Notes: a model not told the origin generated them from the sequence alone. 64,000 nt of DNA from Acinetobacter wuhouensis (GCF_001696605.3 NZ_CP031716.1:2108001-2172000), one strand, 5' to 3'. Counted from the first letter of the stretch, positions 22,978 through 33,169 are shown. Translations and numbers: made by a program.

Positions 22978-24990
22978 CTGTCGCCCAGGCATTTGATCCG
23001 CTGAGATTTTATCAACAGCAAACTGATATTTTAAAATATTCTTCATCGAGTCCTGTTCAACAACATCAATTGCACCAATCACATCTTCATTTTCAGGATC
23101 TTGCAATCTTGCGGCTTCACACCACTTAACCGCTTCAGGATAATTAAAATAATGTGGACGATCTGCTTGATCTGCATACAAGCGTGCCAAAGCGGTCATT
23201 GCCTTAATATGTCTGTTCCATCCATGCTCGATCAATAAGGGAATAATGGTGTCGCCCAGATCGGGGTAAAAACTATAATAAAACATACGGTCAGCATATA
23301 AATCTATAATATCTCTTTCTAACTCTTCATATTCATAAGTACCGTCTTTACGCGACTTTTCTAAACCGATTCTGGTTTTTTCAAAATAATCTAAACTCTG
23401 TTTCAGTAACGGATAAGGTTGAGTTTCACTCTCTTTAATGCCTCGATTGAGATAATTCACGCCCACGTTATACATGGCAATATAATGACCTTGCTCTGCT
23501 GCTTTGGTTGAATATTTTTTTGCAATATCAACATCGTATAAACTAGAATCTTCACGTGAATGAATATAACCACAGGTAAAACTCGGATTGACATAACCCA
23601 AATCCGACGCCCGATGCAACATATCAATCACCAGTGGATAATCCTCTGGTGCATCAAAAGGCTTAAAAACCCGATAAAAACAACAATCATCACCTTCAGG
23701 AAATTTCTTCGGCTTTTCCAGAGTCATTGCAAACTCATACCATGACTGTGACACCAAAGGATTTTTTTCTATTCCAGACCAACCATGCTGCGCGAGTAAG
23801 CCATATAAAACAGAAGCACTGGCTAGAATTTTTCGGTTCGATATAGCAATTTTTCCTAAAAAATCATTTGATCGAGCATGTTTATACCAATACTCGATTG
23901 CACGGCGTAATTCATATTCATCAAAAATATCTTCATCGACGGTATGTAAGTAACATTCTAAAATCTTAGGATCAGACTCATTCAGAAGCCAATAAAAATA
24001 TGCCAGACGCAAATAGATTTTGGCACGATTGGCATCACTGAGTGGACGTTTCAATAAGTCTTGCGCGATTTGAATATGCTTTTTGATTTCCCCAGTTTGC
24101 TCACTCGAATAACTATCTTCTACCGAGTCATACCACATCACAAAATTGAGTTCATTCTTTTCAATTTCTGAAAAATGCTGACACCAATCTGATTGAATAA
24201 ATCGAGTAATGGCTTCATAGCTGTAGCCCCATCGTGGCAATAGATAGAAGCAATAGTCAATCGCTGCAACCAATCCAAACTTTGATTGATCTATAAAAAC
24301 TTTTAGCCAAAGCGCAGATGCTTTTTGTGGTAAATCCAGCGAATTTCTAAGCTCAATATACGGTACGAGCAATTCAGGGATTTGCTCAGGCAATTGCAAT
24401 GCTAAGTCTGCATGTAAACCACTTAAAGCAGCCAATTCTTTATAAGAAGGTTTGATAATATGTCTTAAATTTTGTGGCGGTTTTTGTTTGGTGAACCATT
24501 TTTCAAACCATTGCGGCTCGTCCAATCGTGCTGCTGTATTTAATAAATGAATTGCGACAGACCAGCAATCACTTGAAAAAGTTAAAGCTTGCATCGCAGT
24601 AACATACACTTGCTTCTGTGCCTCTCTTGCACAGTCCCACATATCTTCAGTAACTTGATTTGCCCAAGTTCCACCACGATACTCGGCAGACCAAAATCCC
24701 CAGTAACGCACTTTCATCAAATAAGGATAAATACTTTCAGGATATGCTTTCGACCAATCCTCTATATGTTTCAGCGCCAAAGGTCCTTGATTTAGAAACA
24801 TTTCATGAAACATACGATAGGCAAAATTAAACCAATCATGTTCCCATTGTAAGGCTGTTTTACCACTACGATCATGCCAAAGTTCAGTAAAATATTTTTC
24901 TAATTCAGCAAATTGTCTATTTTCAAGTAAACCAAAAGGATATTTTTGATCTTTACGAAAAGCTTCATGTACATATTCTGCTTTGATCAT
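22963..24990 (-). CDS. DUF4034-like protein with Sel1/TPR-type repeats
   Basis: A 675-aa cytosolic protein. The N-terminal half (about residues 15-330) starts with FGLLENRQFAELEKYF and has YWGFWSAEYRGGTWANQV, which I associate with DUF4034 proteins; this assignment is from memory and moderate. Helical repeats follow, with Sel1-like units near residues 470-540 (DLGYVNPSFTCGYIHSRE and AEQGHYIAMYNVGVNYLNRG) and again near 600-640. Such repeats usually hold partner proteins. The start overlaps the stop of the upstream PcfJ-like gene by four bases (ATGA), so the two are translated together and may act together. Function unknown. Confidence 0.7.
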   Translation of the reverse strand: MIKAEYVHEAFRKDQKYPFGLLENRQFAELEKYFTELWHDRSGKTALQWEHDWFNFAYRMFHEMFLNQGPLALKHIEDWSKAYPESIYPYLMKVRYWGFWSAEYRGGTWANQVTEDMWDCAREAQKQVYVTAMQALTFSSDCWSVAIHLLNTAARLDEPQWFEKWFTKQKPPQNLRHIIKPSYKELAALSGLHADLALQLPEQIPELLVPYIELRNSLDLPQKASALWLKVFIDQSKFGLVAAIDYCFYLLPRWGYSYEAITRFIQSDWCQHFSEIEKNELNFVMWYDSVEDSYSSEQTGEIKKHIQIAQDLLKRPLSDANRAKIYLRLAYFYWLLNESDPKILECYLHTVDEDIFDEYELRRAIEYWYKHARSNDFLGKIAISNRKILASASVLYGLLAQHGWSGIEKNPLVSQSWYEFAMTLEKPKKFPEGDDCCFYRVFKPFDAPEDYPLVIDMLHRASDLGYVNPSFTCGYIHSREDSSLYDVDIAKKYSTKAAEQGHYIAMYNVGVNYLNRGIKESETQPYPLLKQSLDYFEKTRIGLEKSRKDGTYEYEELERDIIDLYADRMFYYSFYPDLGDTIIPLLIEHGWNRHIKAMTALARLYADQADRPHYFNYPEAVKWCEAARLQDPENEDVIGAIDVVEQDSMKNILKYQFAVDKISADQMPGRQDVLF

Positions 24991-26981
24991 GACGAAGCTC
25001 CTACAACGATCGCATTAGAATGATTCTGCTGTGTGATTAAATCATTTTGAAGTTGTGATCGTTTTAATTCAGGGAATAATTCTAAATGCCAATCTACTGA
25101 TTTCCAATTACAACTTGAACTTTCTAAATAGCGACCGACTTCATAACGTGCTGATTTATCATAACTCTGATGATCGGAGTGCTTGATAATCAAATCAATT
25201 TCACGCCCTTGTGCATAATACTGCCCCATTTGTTTCCAACTCTCACAGCAATCTTGAATAATCTGCGCAGAGGCTAAAATATACTGCCAAGCTTCATCTT
25301 CTTTGATGTAATCAAACTGATGGAGTAAGCGCATGGTGACAATTTTCTGAATATGCGCATAGACCAATACATCCCGATAATAAGGACGCTCATGTTTATT
25401 TAAGTCGTACCATCCATGAAAATCCCCCACATAGAAGTAATCTTTAAAGAAATATTCAATACTGGTCAGACGCTCAATTTGGCTATCATTTTCCAGTTTT
25501 AATAACTGATCTAAATGTTTCTTAAACTTTGTTTCATCATTTTTAAAATCATCAAGTTGCAAGTTATCTACATCATCATGCGAGATTTTATTTCTGGCAT
25601 AGATCAAGTCCCCAGTCGCCAATGCCCATCTTTTTCTCGAATCAGCATTACTTTTAAGGAAAGGCATGGCAGGAATCGCAAAGATCACCATTAAAATTTT
25701 AAAAATCCAACCCACTAACGGAATTTGACTGAGTACAACAAGTGCAAGAAAGACCAAGTAAAAAGGTAAAAGAATTAAATGAATCAAAAAATGCATACTT
25801 TTCTTTTCAGCAAATTCGAGTGGAATATTTAATTTCCGTTGATCAAATGCGACATCAGTAAAGGCTTTGACTTGCTCAATCAATTGACTTTGTGGTTCGA
25901 GAATAAATTCTTCACGCTTGGTTGCAATCATCATCCATTGCAAAACTTTAGATTGCTTATCGCACAATTCCATAAGGTTCGGATCATGCATCACAATCCC
26001 TTCAACTTGTACCTCATTGTCCAGTTCATAGAAATAAAAATAAGGCTTTTCAGTTGATGCCGTTTTTATTTTAGCTTCAACTTTGATTTCATTCGATTCG
26101 TCATTCGACTCACTTTCCGCAACCAATTCAGGCTGATAAAGAATCCCCATACGCGCACAATCTGAGTTTTGATTATTCTTCGGTTGAATCAAGTTCAGGA
26201 ACAATAAAACATCGTCTGCATATTTTTTGACAGGAACTTCGTTCTGTTTCCCTTTAATTTGTTCAATGCACCAATCTTCACCATCCCACTCTAAACTGAT
26301 GGTGACATGAGGTTTATTTAGCTTATCTCGCAAGCTGAAATAGCGAAATATCCCTTGTTCCTTTTGGGTCACGTAAAACTCTGCATACCCACCAGTTAAA
26401 TCTTTAAGATGATCAAATTGCCCTAAGCAATGTTGCATATAACGTGATTCAAATGCCAACTCTTGACGAAGCAATTGCCCCATGGCATTAATTTCAACAA
26501 AACGCCCCGTGCTCACCGTTAAAATATCTGTAAGCGCATTTTCATTACTGTCCCATTTGCCCTTTTCCAAACGCTTTTTCATGAGTTCATGATCTTTATG
26601 CCAAGCCTCTAAAACTTGGTCATAGGTCATTTTCATGAATTTACCTTTTAAATTACTCTTTAAACGTGAATTAAAAAATTCAAGAATCGGTTTCTCTAAA
26701 GCCAAAATTTGCTCGTGCAATGGATCAACATAGAGCATCTGACTTTCGGGCTGTTGTTCTAATTTCTTTAAAAACCAAGTAGGGATTGGCTGGGGTAATT
26801 GGCAAATTTTCCATGCAGACACTGAGTTGACATGAAAGACTGGTTTGAATTGTTTAATCACAAATTCAAAGAATTTTTTTTCCAACCACTGCGTAATTTC
26901 AGGGTCATCATTTCGTTTTTGGCTACGCTCAACAATGGTTTTTTTTACTTCAGGCGCATTGACAATATCACGTGTTTCCAT
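24987..26981 (-). CDS. PcfJ-like domain membrane protein
   Basis: A 664-aa protein from ATG 26981; an earlier in-frame start at 27047 would add 22 residues. The middle (about residues 175-275) has SRYMQHCLGQFDHL, GIFRYFSLRDKLNKPHVTISLEW and CIEQIKGKQNEVP, the pattern I know from PcfJ-like domains of plasmid and phage origin. A strongly hydrophobic double segment lies near residues 410-450 (IHLILLPFYLVFLALVVLS and WIFKILMVIFAIPAMPF), suggesting membrane anchoring. It is coupled to the downstream DUF4034-like gene by an ATGA overlap. The role is unknown. Confidence 0.65.
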   Translation of the reverse strand: METRDIVNAPEVKKTIVERSQKRNDDPEITQWLEKKFFEFVIKQFKPVFHVNSVSAWKICQLPQPIPTWFLKKLEQQPESQMLYVDPLHEQILALEKPILEFFNSRLKSNLKGKFMKMTYDQVLEAWHKDHELMKKRLEKGKWDSNENALTDILTVSTGRFVEINAMGQLLRQELAFESRYMQHCLGQFDHLKDLTGGYAEFYVTQKEQGIFRYFSLRDKLNKPHVTISLEWDGEDWCIEQIKGKQNEVPVKKYADDVLLFLNLIQPKNNQNSDCARMGILYQPELVAESESNDESNEIKVEAKIKTASTEKPYFYFYELDNEVQVEGIVMHDPNLMELCDKQSKVLQWMMIATKREEFILEPQSQLIEQVKAFTDVAFDQRKLNIPLEFAEKKSMHFLIHLILLPFYLVFLALVVLSQIPLVGWIFKILMVIFAIPAMPFLKSNADSRKRWALATGDLIYARNKISHDDVDNLQLDDFKNDETKFKKHLDQLLKLENDSQIERLTSIEYFFKDYFYVGDFHGWYDLNKHERPYYRDVLVYAHIQKIVTMRLLHQFDYIKEDEAWQYILASAQIIQDCCESWKQMGQYYAQGREIDLIIKHSDHQSYDKSARYEVGRYLESSSCNWKSVDWHLELFPELKRSQLQNDLITQQNHSNAIVVGASS

Positions 26982-27164
26982 TGTATTCCATTTTAAAATT
27001 ATATATTTATGACTGTTTTTATAAATATTATTGATAAAAACATTCAAACTTGCTGGATGTTTAATTGACTTATTCTATAACAAAATCTACCCAATAAACT
27101 AGAATTTAACGTGTTTATCATTTCGCTATGATATGATTTTATAAAATTCAAAATATCGTTCATT

Positions 27165-27865
27165 ATGAAAAAAATCGTGGTCTTTTCAGGTGCAGGTATG
27201 AGTGCTGAAAGTGGCATCAGCACTTTTCGTGACAGTAATGGTCTTTGGGAGAATTACGACATCCAAGATGTTGCTACTCCTGAAGCTTGGCATCGTAATC
27301 CTGAGCTCGTTCAACGTTTTTATAATGAACGACGGAAAAATATTTTAGAAGCCCAACCGAACAAAGCACATCAAATCATTGCTGATTTAGAACAATATTT
27401 TAATGTAGCAGTGATTACCCAAAACATTGATGACCTACATGAACGTGCAGGTAGCCAAAATGTGATTCATTTACATGGTAATATTCGTTTGGCAAAAAGT
27501 TCAAAAGCAAATGCACAATACAGTACTGAATTTTATCCAATAAAAGGTTGGGAACTCAATTTAGAAAATGATAAATGCCCTGATGGCTATGCTTTACGCC
27601 CTCATGTGGTGTGGTTTGGCGAAGCTGTTCCCGCCTATGAGGATGCTGTTCAAACCATTCAAGATGCTGATATTTTATCGTGATCGGCTCAACTCTGACG
27701 GTATATCCTGTTGCAGGTTTGATTCATGAAATACCATCAACATGTGAAGCCTATTATATTGATCCGCATGCCAGTTATGAGCGTGTACCACAGCAATATC
27801 AATGCCTAAAAATGAATGCGACTGAGGGCATGCAACAACTGTTTGAACGTTTTATTGCAAAATAA
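27165..27865 (+). pseudogene. cobB: Sirtuin-type NAD-dependent protein deacylase, frameshifted
   Basis: Sirtuins remove acyl groups from lysines using NAD+. The first frame (172 aa) holds the N-terminal half: FSGAGMSAESGISTFRDSNGLW, FYNERR and TQNIDDLHERAG with HLHGNI. Tyr and Arg in FYNERR match the pair that lets CobB-type enzymes accept succinyl-lysine. The frame stops at 27683 after ADILS, while the rest of the family sequence (VIGSTLTVYPVAGLI to the end, 61 aa) continues from 27680 in another frame. Loss of one base near 27674-27680 explains this. The canonical zinc cysteine pairs are not visible; only one Cys lies in the region. This is a real pseudogene or a sequence error. Confidence 0.85.
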
Positions 27866-27949
27866 AACCCAACCTTACCGATTCACTTGATCAGTAAGGT
27901 TGCTATCTCATATTTAGATGAAATCAATGCGCTTTCAATCCATCAAACT

Positions 27950-28963
27950 TTATTCATCTGAAGCATTTGATTTGTTATTTTGATCTGATTGATGATCTTT
28001 TGGATAATCAGATTTCAAAGAATCATTAAATAATTTATTCAATAACGGCTTGAATAAGCGATACAGAATAATTAAGACTAAAATGATTAAATACAGTGGC
28101 CAAATTGTGATGAGAATCACCAACAAATCTAAAATAAAGTGCCAACCATATTGCACACCATCCCAAGCGCGTTTCCAGAAACTATTTCCATTTAAACGCG
28201 CCACTGCATCTACATCGACATCTAAACTTTCACGCACCATCGCAGGCTGTTTAATGCTGATACTAATGGTACTAAAACGCACACGGTCTTGAACTTCAAG
28301 TTGGGTTAAACGGGAAATTTCATTGAGTTCGGTACGTCTGGTATCACTTGGCACGGTCTGTGTTTGTGCCATTTTTTCTTCTAAGAGCTTTAATTCAAAA
28401 CGTTTTGCTGAATATTGTTGTTGATTTAAAAAGAACATTAAAGGCAAAAGTTGATTGACATATACTGCTGCTTTATCACTTGGAACACGAACAATAATTT
28501 CAGCATGCGGATTTACTTTTTCAAAAACTCGGATTTTTCCATCACCAATTTTTTGCGTCTGAGTGTCCATCACATCAAAATTAATATTCTTTTGCTCGAT
28601 AAATCCACCTGCTTGAAAGGTTAACTTGTCGATTTCCAAAGCTGTTTTAACGACATCTTTTGCCGTGAAATCAACTTGCGCTTCACGTACCATTCGGCGT
28701 GCTTTTTCTGCATCACTCACTTCTGTGGTCAGAATTGTTTCTGGCTTCTGCTCTGTTACAGGTGTTGTATTGGGATTACTTGGTGAAGCAGCATCTGCGA
28801 CAGCCTGATCCGCTGCTTGTTTCGCATTTTGTATATCTTGTGAAGCAACTTCAACGCTTGAATTTGTCGCACTATCTGCACTCGCTTCTTCTGCCTTTTT
28901 TGAGCATCCTGAAATAAGGATTAAGCTTAAAGCGAGTATTAAATGTTTATTATTCATGATCAT
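27950..28963 (-). CDS. DUF4349-like lipoprotein
   Basis: The 337-aa product has a lipoprotein signal with lipobox LISGC (Cys near residue 21), then an Ala/Ser/Thr-rich linker to about residue 80. The central part has the pattern I know from DUF4349 proteins: VDFTAKDVVKTALEIDKLTFQAGGFIEQ, HAEIIVRVPSDKAAVYVNQL and QDRVRFSTISISIKQP. A membrane helix follows near residues 265-300 (FILDLLVILITIWPLYLIILVLIILY), then a polar cytosolic tail. The start is either ATG 28963 or ATG 28957. It stands alone; its role is unknown, although DUF4349 proteins are often envelope-linked. Confidence 0.75.
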   Translation of the reverse strand: MIMNNKHLILALSLILISGCSKKAEEASADSATNSSVEVASQDIQNAKQAADQAVADAASPSNPNTTPVTEQKPETILTTEVSDAEKARRMVREAQVDFTAKDVVKTALEIDKLTFQAGGFIEQKNINFDVMDTQTQKIGDGKIRVFEKVNPHAEIIVRVPSDKAAVYVNQLLPLMFFLNQQQYSAKRFELKLLEEKMAQTQTVPSDTRRTELNEISRLTQLEVQDRVRFSTISISIKQPAMVRESLDVDVDAVARLNGNSFWKRAWDGVQYGWHFILDLLVILITIWPLYLIILVLIILYRLFKPLLNKLFNDSLKSDYPKDHQSDQNNKSNASDE

Positions 28964-29033
28964 ATTTCTTTCATTTGAGTTTATACGTTATAAATTTTTC
29001 TCGATTATATAGAAATTCTAATCATGTCGCTAT

Positions 29034-29065
29034 GCAAAAAAAATACAGCATCGAAATGCTGTATT
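29034..29065 (-). terminator. Terminator after aspA
   Basis: A 9-bp perfect stem, ATACAGCAT/ATGCTGTAT, reads with a TTCG tetraloop on the minus strand and is followed by eight T. Very strong by sequence. It lies about 45 bases past the aspA stop. Confidence 0.92.
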
Positions 29066-29110
29066 GCTCAATCTCATCTGTATTTACAAAGAATGTCTAC
29101 GCGAATGCAC

Positions 29111-30562
29111 TTAACTCACCCGATCCATTTCCTCATAAGGCTGAATATCAATTTTTGAAATCATATTTTCAAAAGAGAATATTTCATCCAATTGTTCTTG
29201 AGTCATTAAACCTTGCTCAAGTACCACTTCTTGAATAGTTTTATTCTCAGCAATACATTGTTTACCAATTTCATCACATTTTGCATGACCTAGAATCGGA
29301 TCAAGCAAAGTAATAATCCCAACACTGCGCATCACAGCATCAAAACAAGTTTGTTCATTGGCAACAATGCCTTGAATACATTTCTCATCTAAAGTTTGAA
29401 TACCATGCGTTAGGAGTTCAATGGATTCATTCATAGATAAAGCAATAACTGGCTCCATGACATTCAACTGTAATTGCCCTGCTTCGGCTGCAAAAGTAAT
29501 GGTGAGATCATTACCTATCACTTTAAATGCAATTTGATTGACCACCTCAGGAATTACAGGATTCACTTTTGCAGGCATGATCGATGAACCCGCTTGTAAT
29601 TCGGGTAAGCGAATCTCCCACAAACCGGTTCGAGGTCCAGAACTGAGTAAGCGTAAATCATTACAGATTTTAGAAAGCTTGACTGCTAAACGCTTTAAAG
29701 TACTCGAAAGAATAATGAATACACCACAATCACTGGTTGCTTCAACATAATCCTCTGCACCAGTTAAATTTAGACCTGTAATTTCTTTTAAATTATCACT
29801 CACTTGCGCTGCATAACCATGAGGCGTATTCACCCCAGTACCAATTGCAGTTGCACCTAAGTTTATTTCCAATAGCAATGCTCGAGTTTTTTTAATCAGA
29901 CGTACATCTTCTTTTAAAAGCGTCGCAAAAGCATGAAACTCTTGTCCCAAAGTCATCGGAACAGCATCTTGTAACTGGGTTCTACCCATTTTTAAAACAT
30001 ATTGGAACTCTGTCGACTTTAAAATCAGTGAACTAATTAAGTTATTTATTTTTTCAAATAATACATCAAAGGAATAATAAGTCGCTAAACGCAATGCTGT
30101 AGGATACACATCATTGGTCGATTGCGATTTATTGACATGATCATTTGGATGAATAATGTCATAACGCCCTTTTGCATAACCTAATGCTTCTAAAGCAATA
30201 TTAGCAATCACCTCATTGGTATTCATATTGATAGAAGTGCCTGCTCCACCTTGGTAAATATCAGTTGGAAAAGAATCTTTCCAATTTTGTGGATTTTCTA
30301 TTAATTGATTACAAGCATTTTGGATGGATAAACTGATTTCTTCAGAAATTTTATTGAATTGTAAATTGGTTTTGGCTGATGCTTTTTTGACTTGAGCCAA
30401 AGCACGAATAAAATGGCTTTGTTCTCCCACCGTATGTTTGGAAATATTGAAGTTTTCCAAAGCGCGAACCGTATGAATACCATAATAACTATTTATTGGA
30501 ACTTCTTTACTGCCCAATAAATCCTTTTCGACTCGCATTGTTTCTAATTGAACCGTTTCCAT
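29111..30562 (-). CDS. aspA: Aspartate ammonia-lyase
   Basis: AspA converts aspartate to fumarate and ammonia in the cytosol, feeding carbon from amino acids into the citric acid cycle. The 483-aa protein shows the fumarase/aspartase order: RVEKDLLGSKEVP and YYGIHTVRALENF at the start, TDIYQGGAGTSINMNTNEVIAN (substrate loop), GRTQLQDAVPMTLGQEF, GATAIGTGVNTP, and the signature GSSIMPAKVNPVIPEVVNQ near residues 328-346 with the catalytic serine loop. The IHTVRALENF and INMN features favour aspartase over fumarase. It diverges from putP across 376 bases, so amino-acid catabolism genes cluster here. Confidence 0.93.
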   Translation of the reverse strand: METVQLETMRVEKDLLGSKEVPINSYYGIHTVRALENFNISKHTVGEQSHFIRALAQVKKASAKTNLQFNKISEEISLSIQNACNQLIENPQNWKDSFPTDIYQGGAGTSINMNTNEVIANIALEALGYAKGRYDIIHPNDHVNKSQSTNDVYPTALRLATYYSFDVLFEKINNLISSLILKSTEFQYVLKMGRTQLQDAVPMTLGQEFHAFATLLKEDVRLIKKTRALLLEINLGATAIGTGVNTPHGYAAQVSDNLKEITGLNLTGAEDYVEATSDCGVFIILSSTLKRLAVKLSKICNDLRLLSSGPRTGLWEIRLPELQAGSSIMPAKVNPVIPEVVNQIAFKVIGNDLTITFAAEAGQLQLNVMEPVIALSMNESIELLTHGIQTLDEKCIQGIVANEQTCFDAVMRSVGIITLLDPILGHAKCDEIGKQCIAENKTIQEVVLEQGLMTQEQLDEIFSFENMISKIDIQPYEEMDRVS

Positions 30563-30938
30563 TTGCTTTACTCTTTTTTATATGCACTATATTTGTGCTA
30601 TATCCATATTATTCTTTTTAATTCATTTCTCTATTAGCAAAAGACACCATTTAGATAAATTATTCTTATTTAAATATAGTCTAATGTTAACAATGTAACA
30701 TCGTGTAAATAATCATTTTAGGGATTATTTGAGCACTTTTCTTTTATTTTAATTTTTAGTTTTTCTTATAAAATTATGTATTTTTTCGATTGTATCTAAA
30801 TGTACAATTGGATACATAAACCACCATTATTTACATTAGAACCCAAACAGCGATTTTTTTTATTTCTGTAAAGAATCAGCAAGTGAAATTAACGCTAAAA
30901 AAATAAAACTTGGAGCTTTATCTCCTTAAAGGAATGAA
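30563..30938. promoter_or_regulatory. Divergent intergenic region aspA/putP
   Basis: This 376-base AT-rich stretch must hold the promoters of aspA (-) and putP (+). AAAGGAATGAATTGGATATG is the putP ribosome region. No ORF, palindromic operator or repeat was recognised with confidence. Confidence 0.5.
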
Positions 30939-32450
30939 TTGGATATGGACTCAATCAACCCCACAGTAGTGACATTTATTTTTTATATTATTGCTATGGT
31001 CTGTATAGGCTTATATGCGTATAGACGAACCACGAATTTTTCAGATTATATTTTAGGTGGCCGAAGCTTAGGAAGTTTTGTTACCGCATTATCTGCTGGT
31101 GCCTCTGACATGAGTGGTTGGCTCCTGATGGGGCTACCTGGTGCAATCTATATCACGGGGCTATCTGAATCTTGGATTGCGATTGGCTTGATTATCGGTG
31201 CATGGTTAAATTGGTATCTGGTCGCTGGACGCTTACGTGTCCATACAGAAATTCAAAATAACGCTTTGACATTACCCGATTATTTCACCAGTCGTTTTGC
31301 AGATAAAAAGAAAGTGCTTCGTATTATCTCGGCTTTGGTAATTCTCATTTTCTTCGGGATCTACTGTGCTTCTGGCATGGTGGCGGGTGCTCGTCTATTT
31401 GAAAGTATTTTCGCAATGGATTACTCGACGGCTTTATGGGTAAGTGCAATCGCAACGATGAGCTATGTATGTATTGGCGGTTTCCTTGCAATCAGCTGGA
31501 CAGATACTTTCCAGGCTGGCTTGATGATTTTTGCTTTGCTTCTCGCACCAATTATGACTTTCCTTGCGGTAGGTGATTTAACTACTGTGAATCACTTAAT
31601 CGAATCTGTTCGACCTCATGCAGCAAATATGTTCCAAGGTGTTAGTGCTATCGCCATTATTTCATCCATGGCTTGGGGCTTAGGCTATTTTGGTCAACCA
31701 CATATTCTTGTGCGTTTTATGGCAGCAGATTCAGTTAAATCTATTCCAAATGCCCGCCGTATCGGTATGGCATGGATGATTCTATGTTTAGGTGGTGCAG
31801 TTGCAATTGGCTATGTGGGTATCGCTTACTTTGCAGCAAACCCAGATATTCCTGCTGCTGCCATCGTGGCAAAAAATCCAGAAACCGTATTTATGGAATT
31901 AACCAAAATCCTCTTTAATCCATGGATTGCAGGTGTGGTTCTTGCTGCGATTTTAGCGGCAGTAATGAGTACCTTGAGCTGTCAATTACTCGTATGTTCA
32001 AGTACATTGACTGAAGATATTTATAAATCATTTATCCGTAAAACTGCATCACAAAATGAGTTGGTATGGGTGGGTCGTTTAATGGTATTGGCAATTTCAG
32101 TATTGGCAATCCTTTTAGCATTCAACCCTGAAAGTAAGGTACTCGGTTTAGTGGCCTATGCATGGGCTGGTTTTGGTGCTGCTTTTGGACCATTGATTAT
32201 CTTGTCAATTTTCTGGAAACGTATGACGTTGAATGGTGCGATCATTGGGATTATTGTCGGTGCAGTGACCGTTATTCTTTGGAAAAACACCATGGCGCAC
32301 ACAGGTTTATATGAAATTGTACCAGGCTTTATCCTGTCTTTCATCAGTATCGTAATCGTCAGTTTAATGGGTAAAGCGCCTGAACAAGAAGTCATTGATC
32401 GTTTTGACCACGCTGAACAAGTGTATGATCATGAGATGAAAAATCTTTAA
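30939..32450 (+). CDS. putP: Sodium/proline symporter
   Basis: PutP imports proline with Na+ across the cytoplasmic membrane. The 503-aa protein has about thirteen membrane helices of the SSS/LeuT fold. It matches E. coli PutP closely: SDYILGGRSLGSFVTALSAG, DMSGWLLMGLPGAIY, AGARLFES, WGLGYFGQPHILVRFMAAD and AVMSTLSCQLLVCSSTLTEDIYK. Na+ and proline binding residues lie in these segments. putA lies close downstream across the convergent lrp-type gene, so uptake and degradation of proline are encoded side by side. A bidirectional terminator separates it from the regulator. Confidence 0.95.
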   Translation: MDMDSINPTVVTFIFYIIAMVCIGLYAYRRTTNFSDYILGGRSLGSFVTALSAGASDMSGWLLMGLPGAIYITGLSESWIAIGLIIGAWLNWYLVAGRLRVHTEIQNNALTLPDYFTSRFADKKKVLRIISALVILIFFGIYCASGMVAGARLFESIFAMDYSTALWVSAIATMSYVCIGGFLAISWTDTFQAGLMIFALLLAPIMTFLAVGDLTTVNHLIESVRPHAANMFQGVSAIAIISSMAWGLGYFGQPHILVRFMAADSVKSIPNARRIGMAWMILCLGGAVAIGYVGIAYFAANPDIPAAAIVAKNPETVFMELTKILFNPWIAGVVLAAILAAVMSTLSCQLLVCSSTLTEDIYKSFIRKTASQNELVWVGRLMVLAISVLAILLAFNPESKVLGLVAYAWAGFGAAFGPLIILSIFWKRMTLNGAIIGIIVGAVTVILWKNTMAHTGLYEIVPGFILSFISIVIVSLMGKAPEQEVIDRFDHAEQVYDHEMKNL

Positions 32451-32492
32451 TATCGGTAATAAATTAAATCTTTAATTTTATAGTTACCATTA

Positions 32493-32528
32493 AAAAACCT
32501 CTCCTGAGCCAATCAAGAGAGGTTTTTT
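32493..32528. terminator. Bidirectional terminator between putP and the Lrp-type gene
   Basis: AAAAAACCTCTC pairs with GAGAGGTTTTTT around a 13-base loop, with A and T runs on both sides. Confidence 0.88.
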
Positions 32529-32553
32529 AATATTTTGAATGTTAAAAAATATT

Positions 32554-33051
32554 CTACTTTTTTGCTTTTGCCTTAAAATTCAAATGCAACTGTCCACTGT
32601 CTTTAATCACTTCCATCACAGGATAACTTCGGGTTTCTTTCACACCAGGTAACTGCCACAGTACTTGCCCAGAAATACGGCGAAACTCCTCCATATCTGC
32701 ACAACGAATTTTCACTAGAAAGTCAAAGCCACCACTAATCATGTGACAAGCCATGATTTCAGGGTATTGCACCACTGCATCGGAGAATTCATCCAAAGCA
32801 TTTGGCGTAGTTTTATCCAAAAGTATTTCAACAAAAACGACAAAATTTGCCCCTAACATTTTAGGATTAAGCTTCGCCTCATAGCCAAGAATATAACCTT
32901 CTGCTGTGAGCTTTTGCACACGTGCAAGTGCAGCCGTTGCCGATAAGTTCACTTCTTCAGCCAATTTAATATTGGAAATTTTGGCATCTTTTTGCAGTAT
33001 TTCTAAAATCCGAATATCTATTCGATCTAGGTTTAAATACGCACCTTCCAT
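32554..33051 (-). CDS. Lrp/AsnC family regulator, probable activator of proline use (PutR-like)
   Basis: A 165-aa Lrp/AsnC protein. The N-terminal helix-turn-helix reads LDRIDIRILEILQKDAKISNIKLAEEVNLSATAALARVQKL, and the C-terminal RAM domain (about 75-150) has the usual MISGGFDFLVKIRCADMEEFRR with the ligand-binding G-x-x-D turn. It diverges from putA by 110 bases and converges on putP, the layout of PutR/BkdR-type regulators that activate putA with proline as ligand. This fits the absence of a DNA-binding domain in PutA here. The assignment to proline is by context. Confidence 0.88.
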   Translation of the reverse strand: MEGAYLNLDRIDIRILEILQKDAKISNIKLAEEVNLSATAALARVQKLTAEGYILGYEAKLNPKMLGANFVVFVEILLDKTTPNALDEFSDAVVQYPEIMACHMISGGFDFLVKIRCADMEEFRRISGQVLWQLPGVKETRSYPVMEVIKDSGQLHLNFKAKAKK

Positions 33052-33169
33052 AGCATAATTCTCTAAATATTATTCAAATTATAGTGAGTTATTCACCAAA
33101 TATTCTGTAATCATAAATTATATAAGGCGAAATGCTCAACAAAAATTTTCAAGTCACAGGATGTTGGCA

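Noticed and set aside
27866..27905. Hairpin AACCTTAC/GTAAGGTT after the sirtuin
   Set aside because: The loop is about 15 bases and no T-run follows on either strand, so I do not call a terminator.
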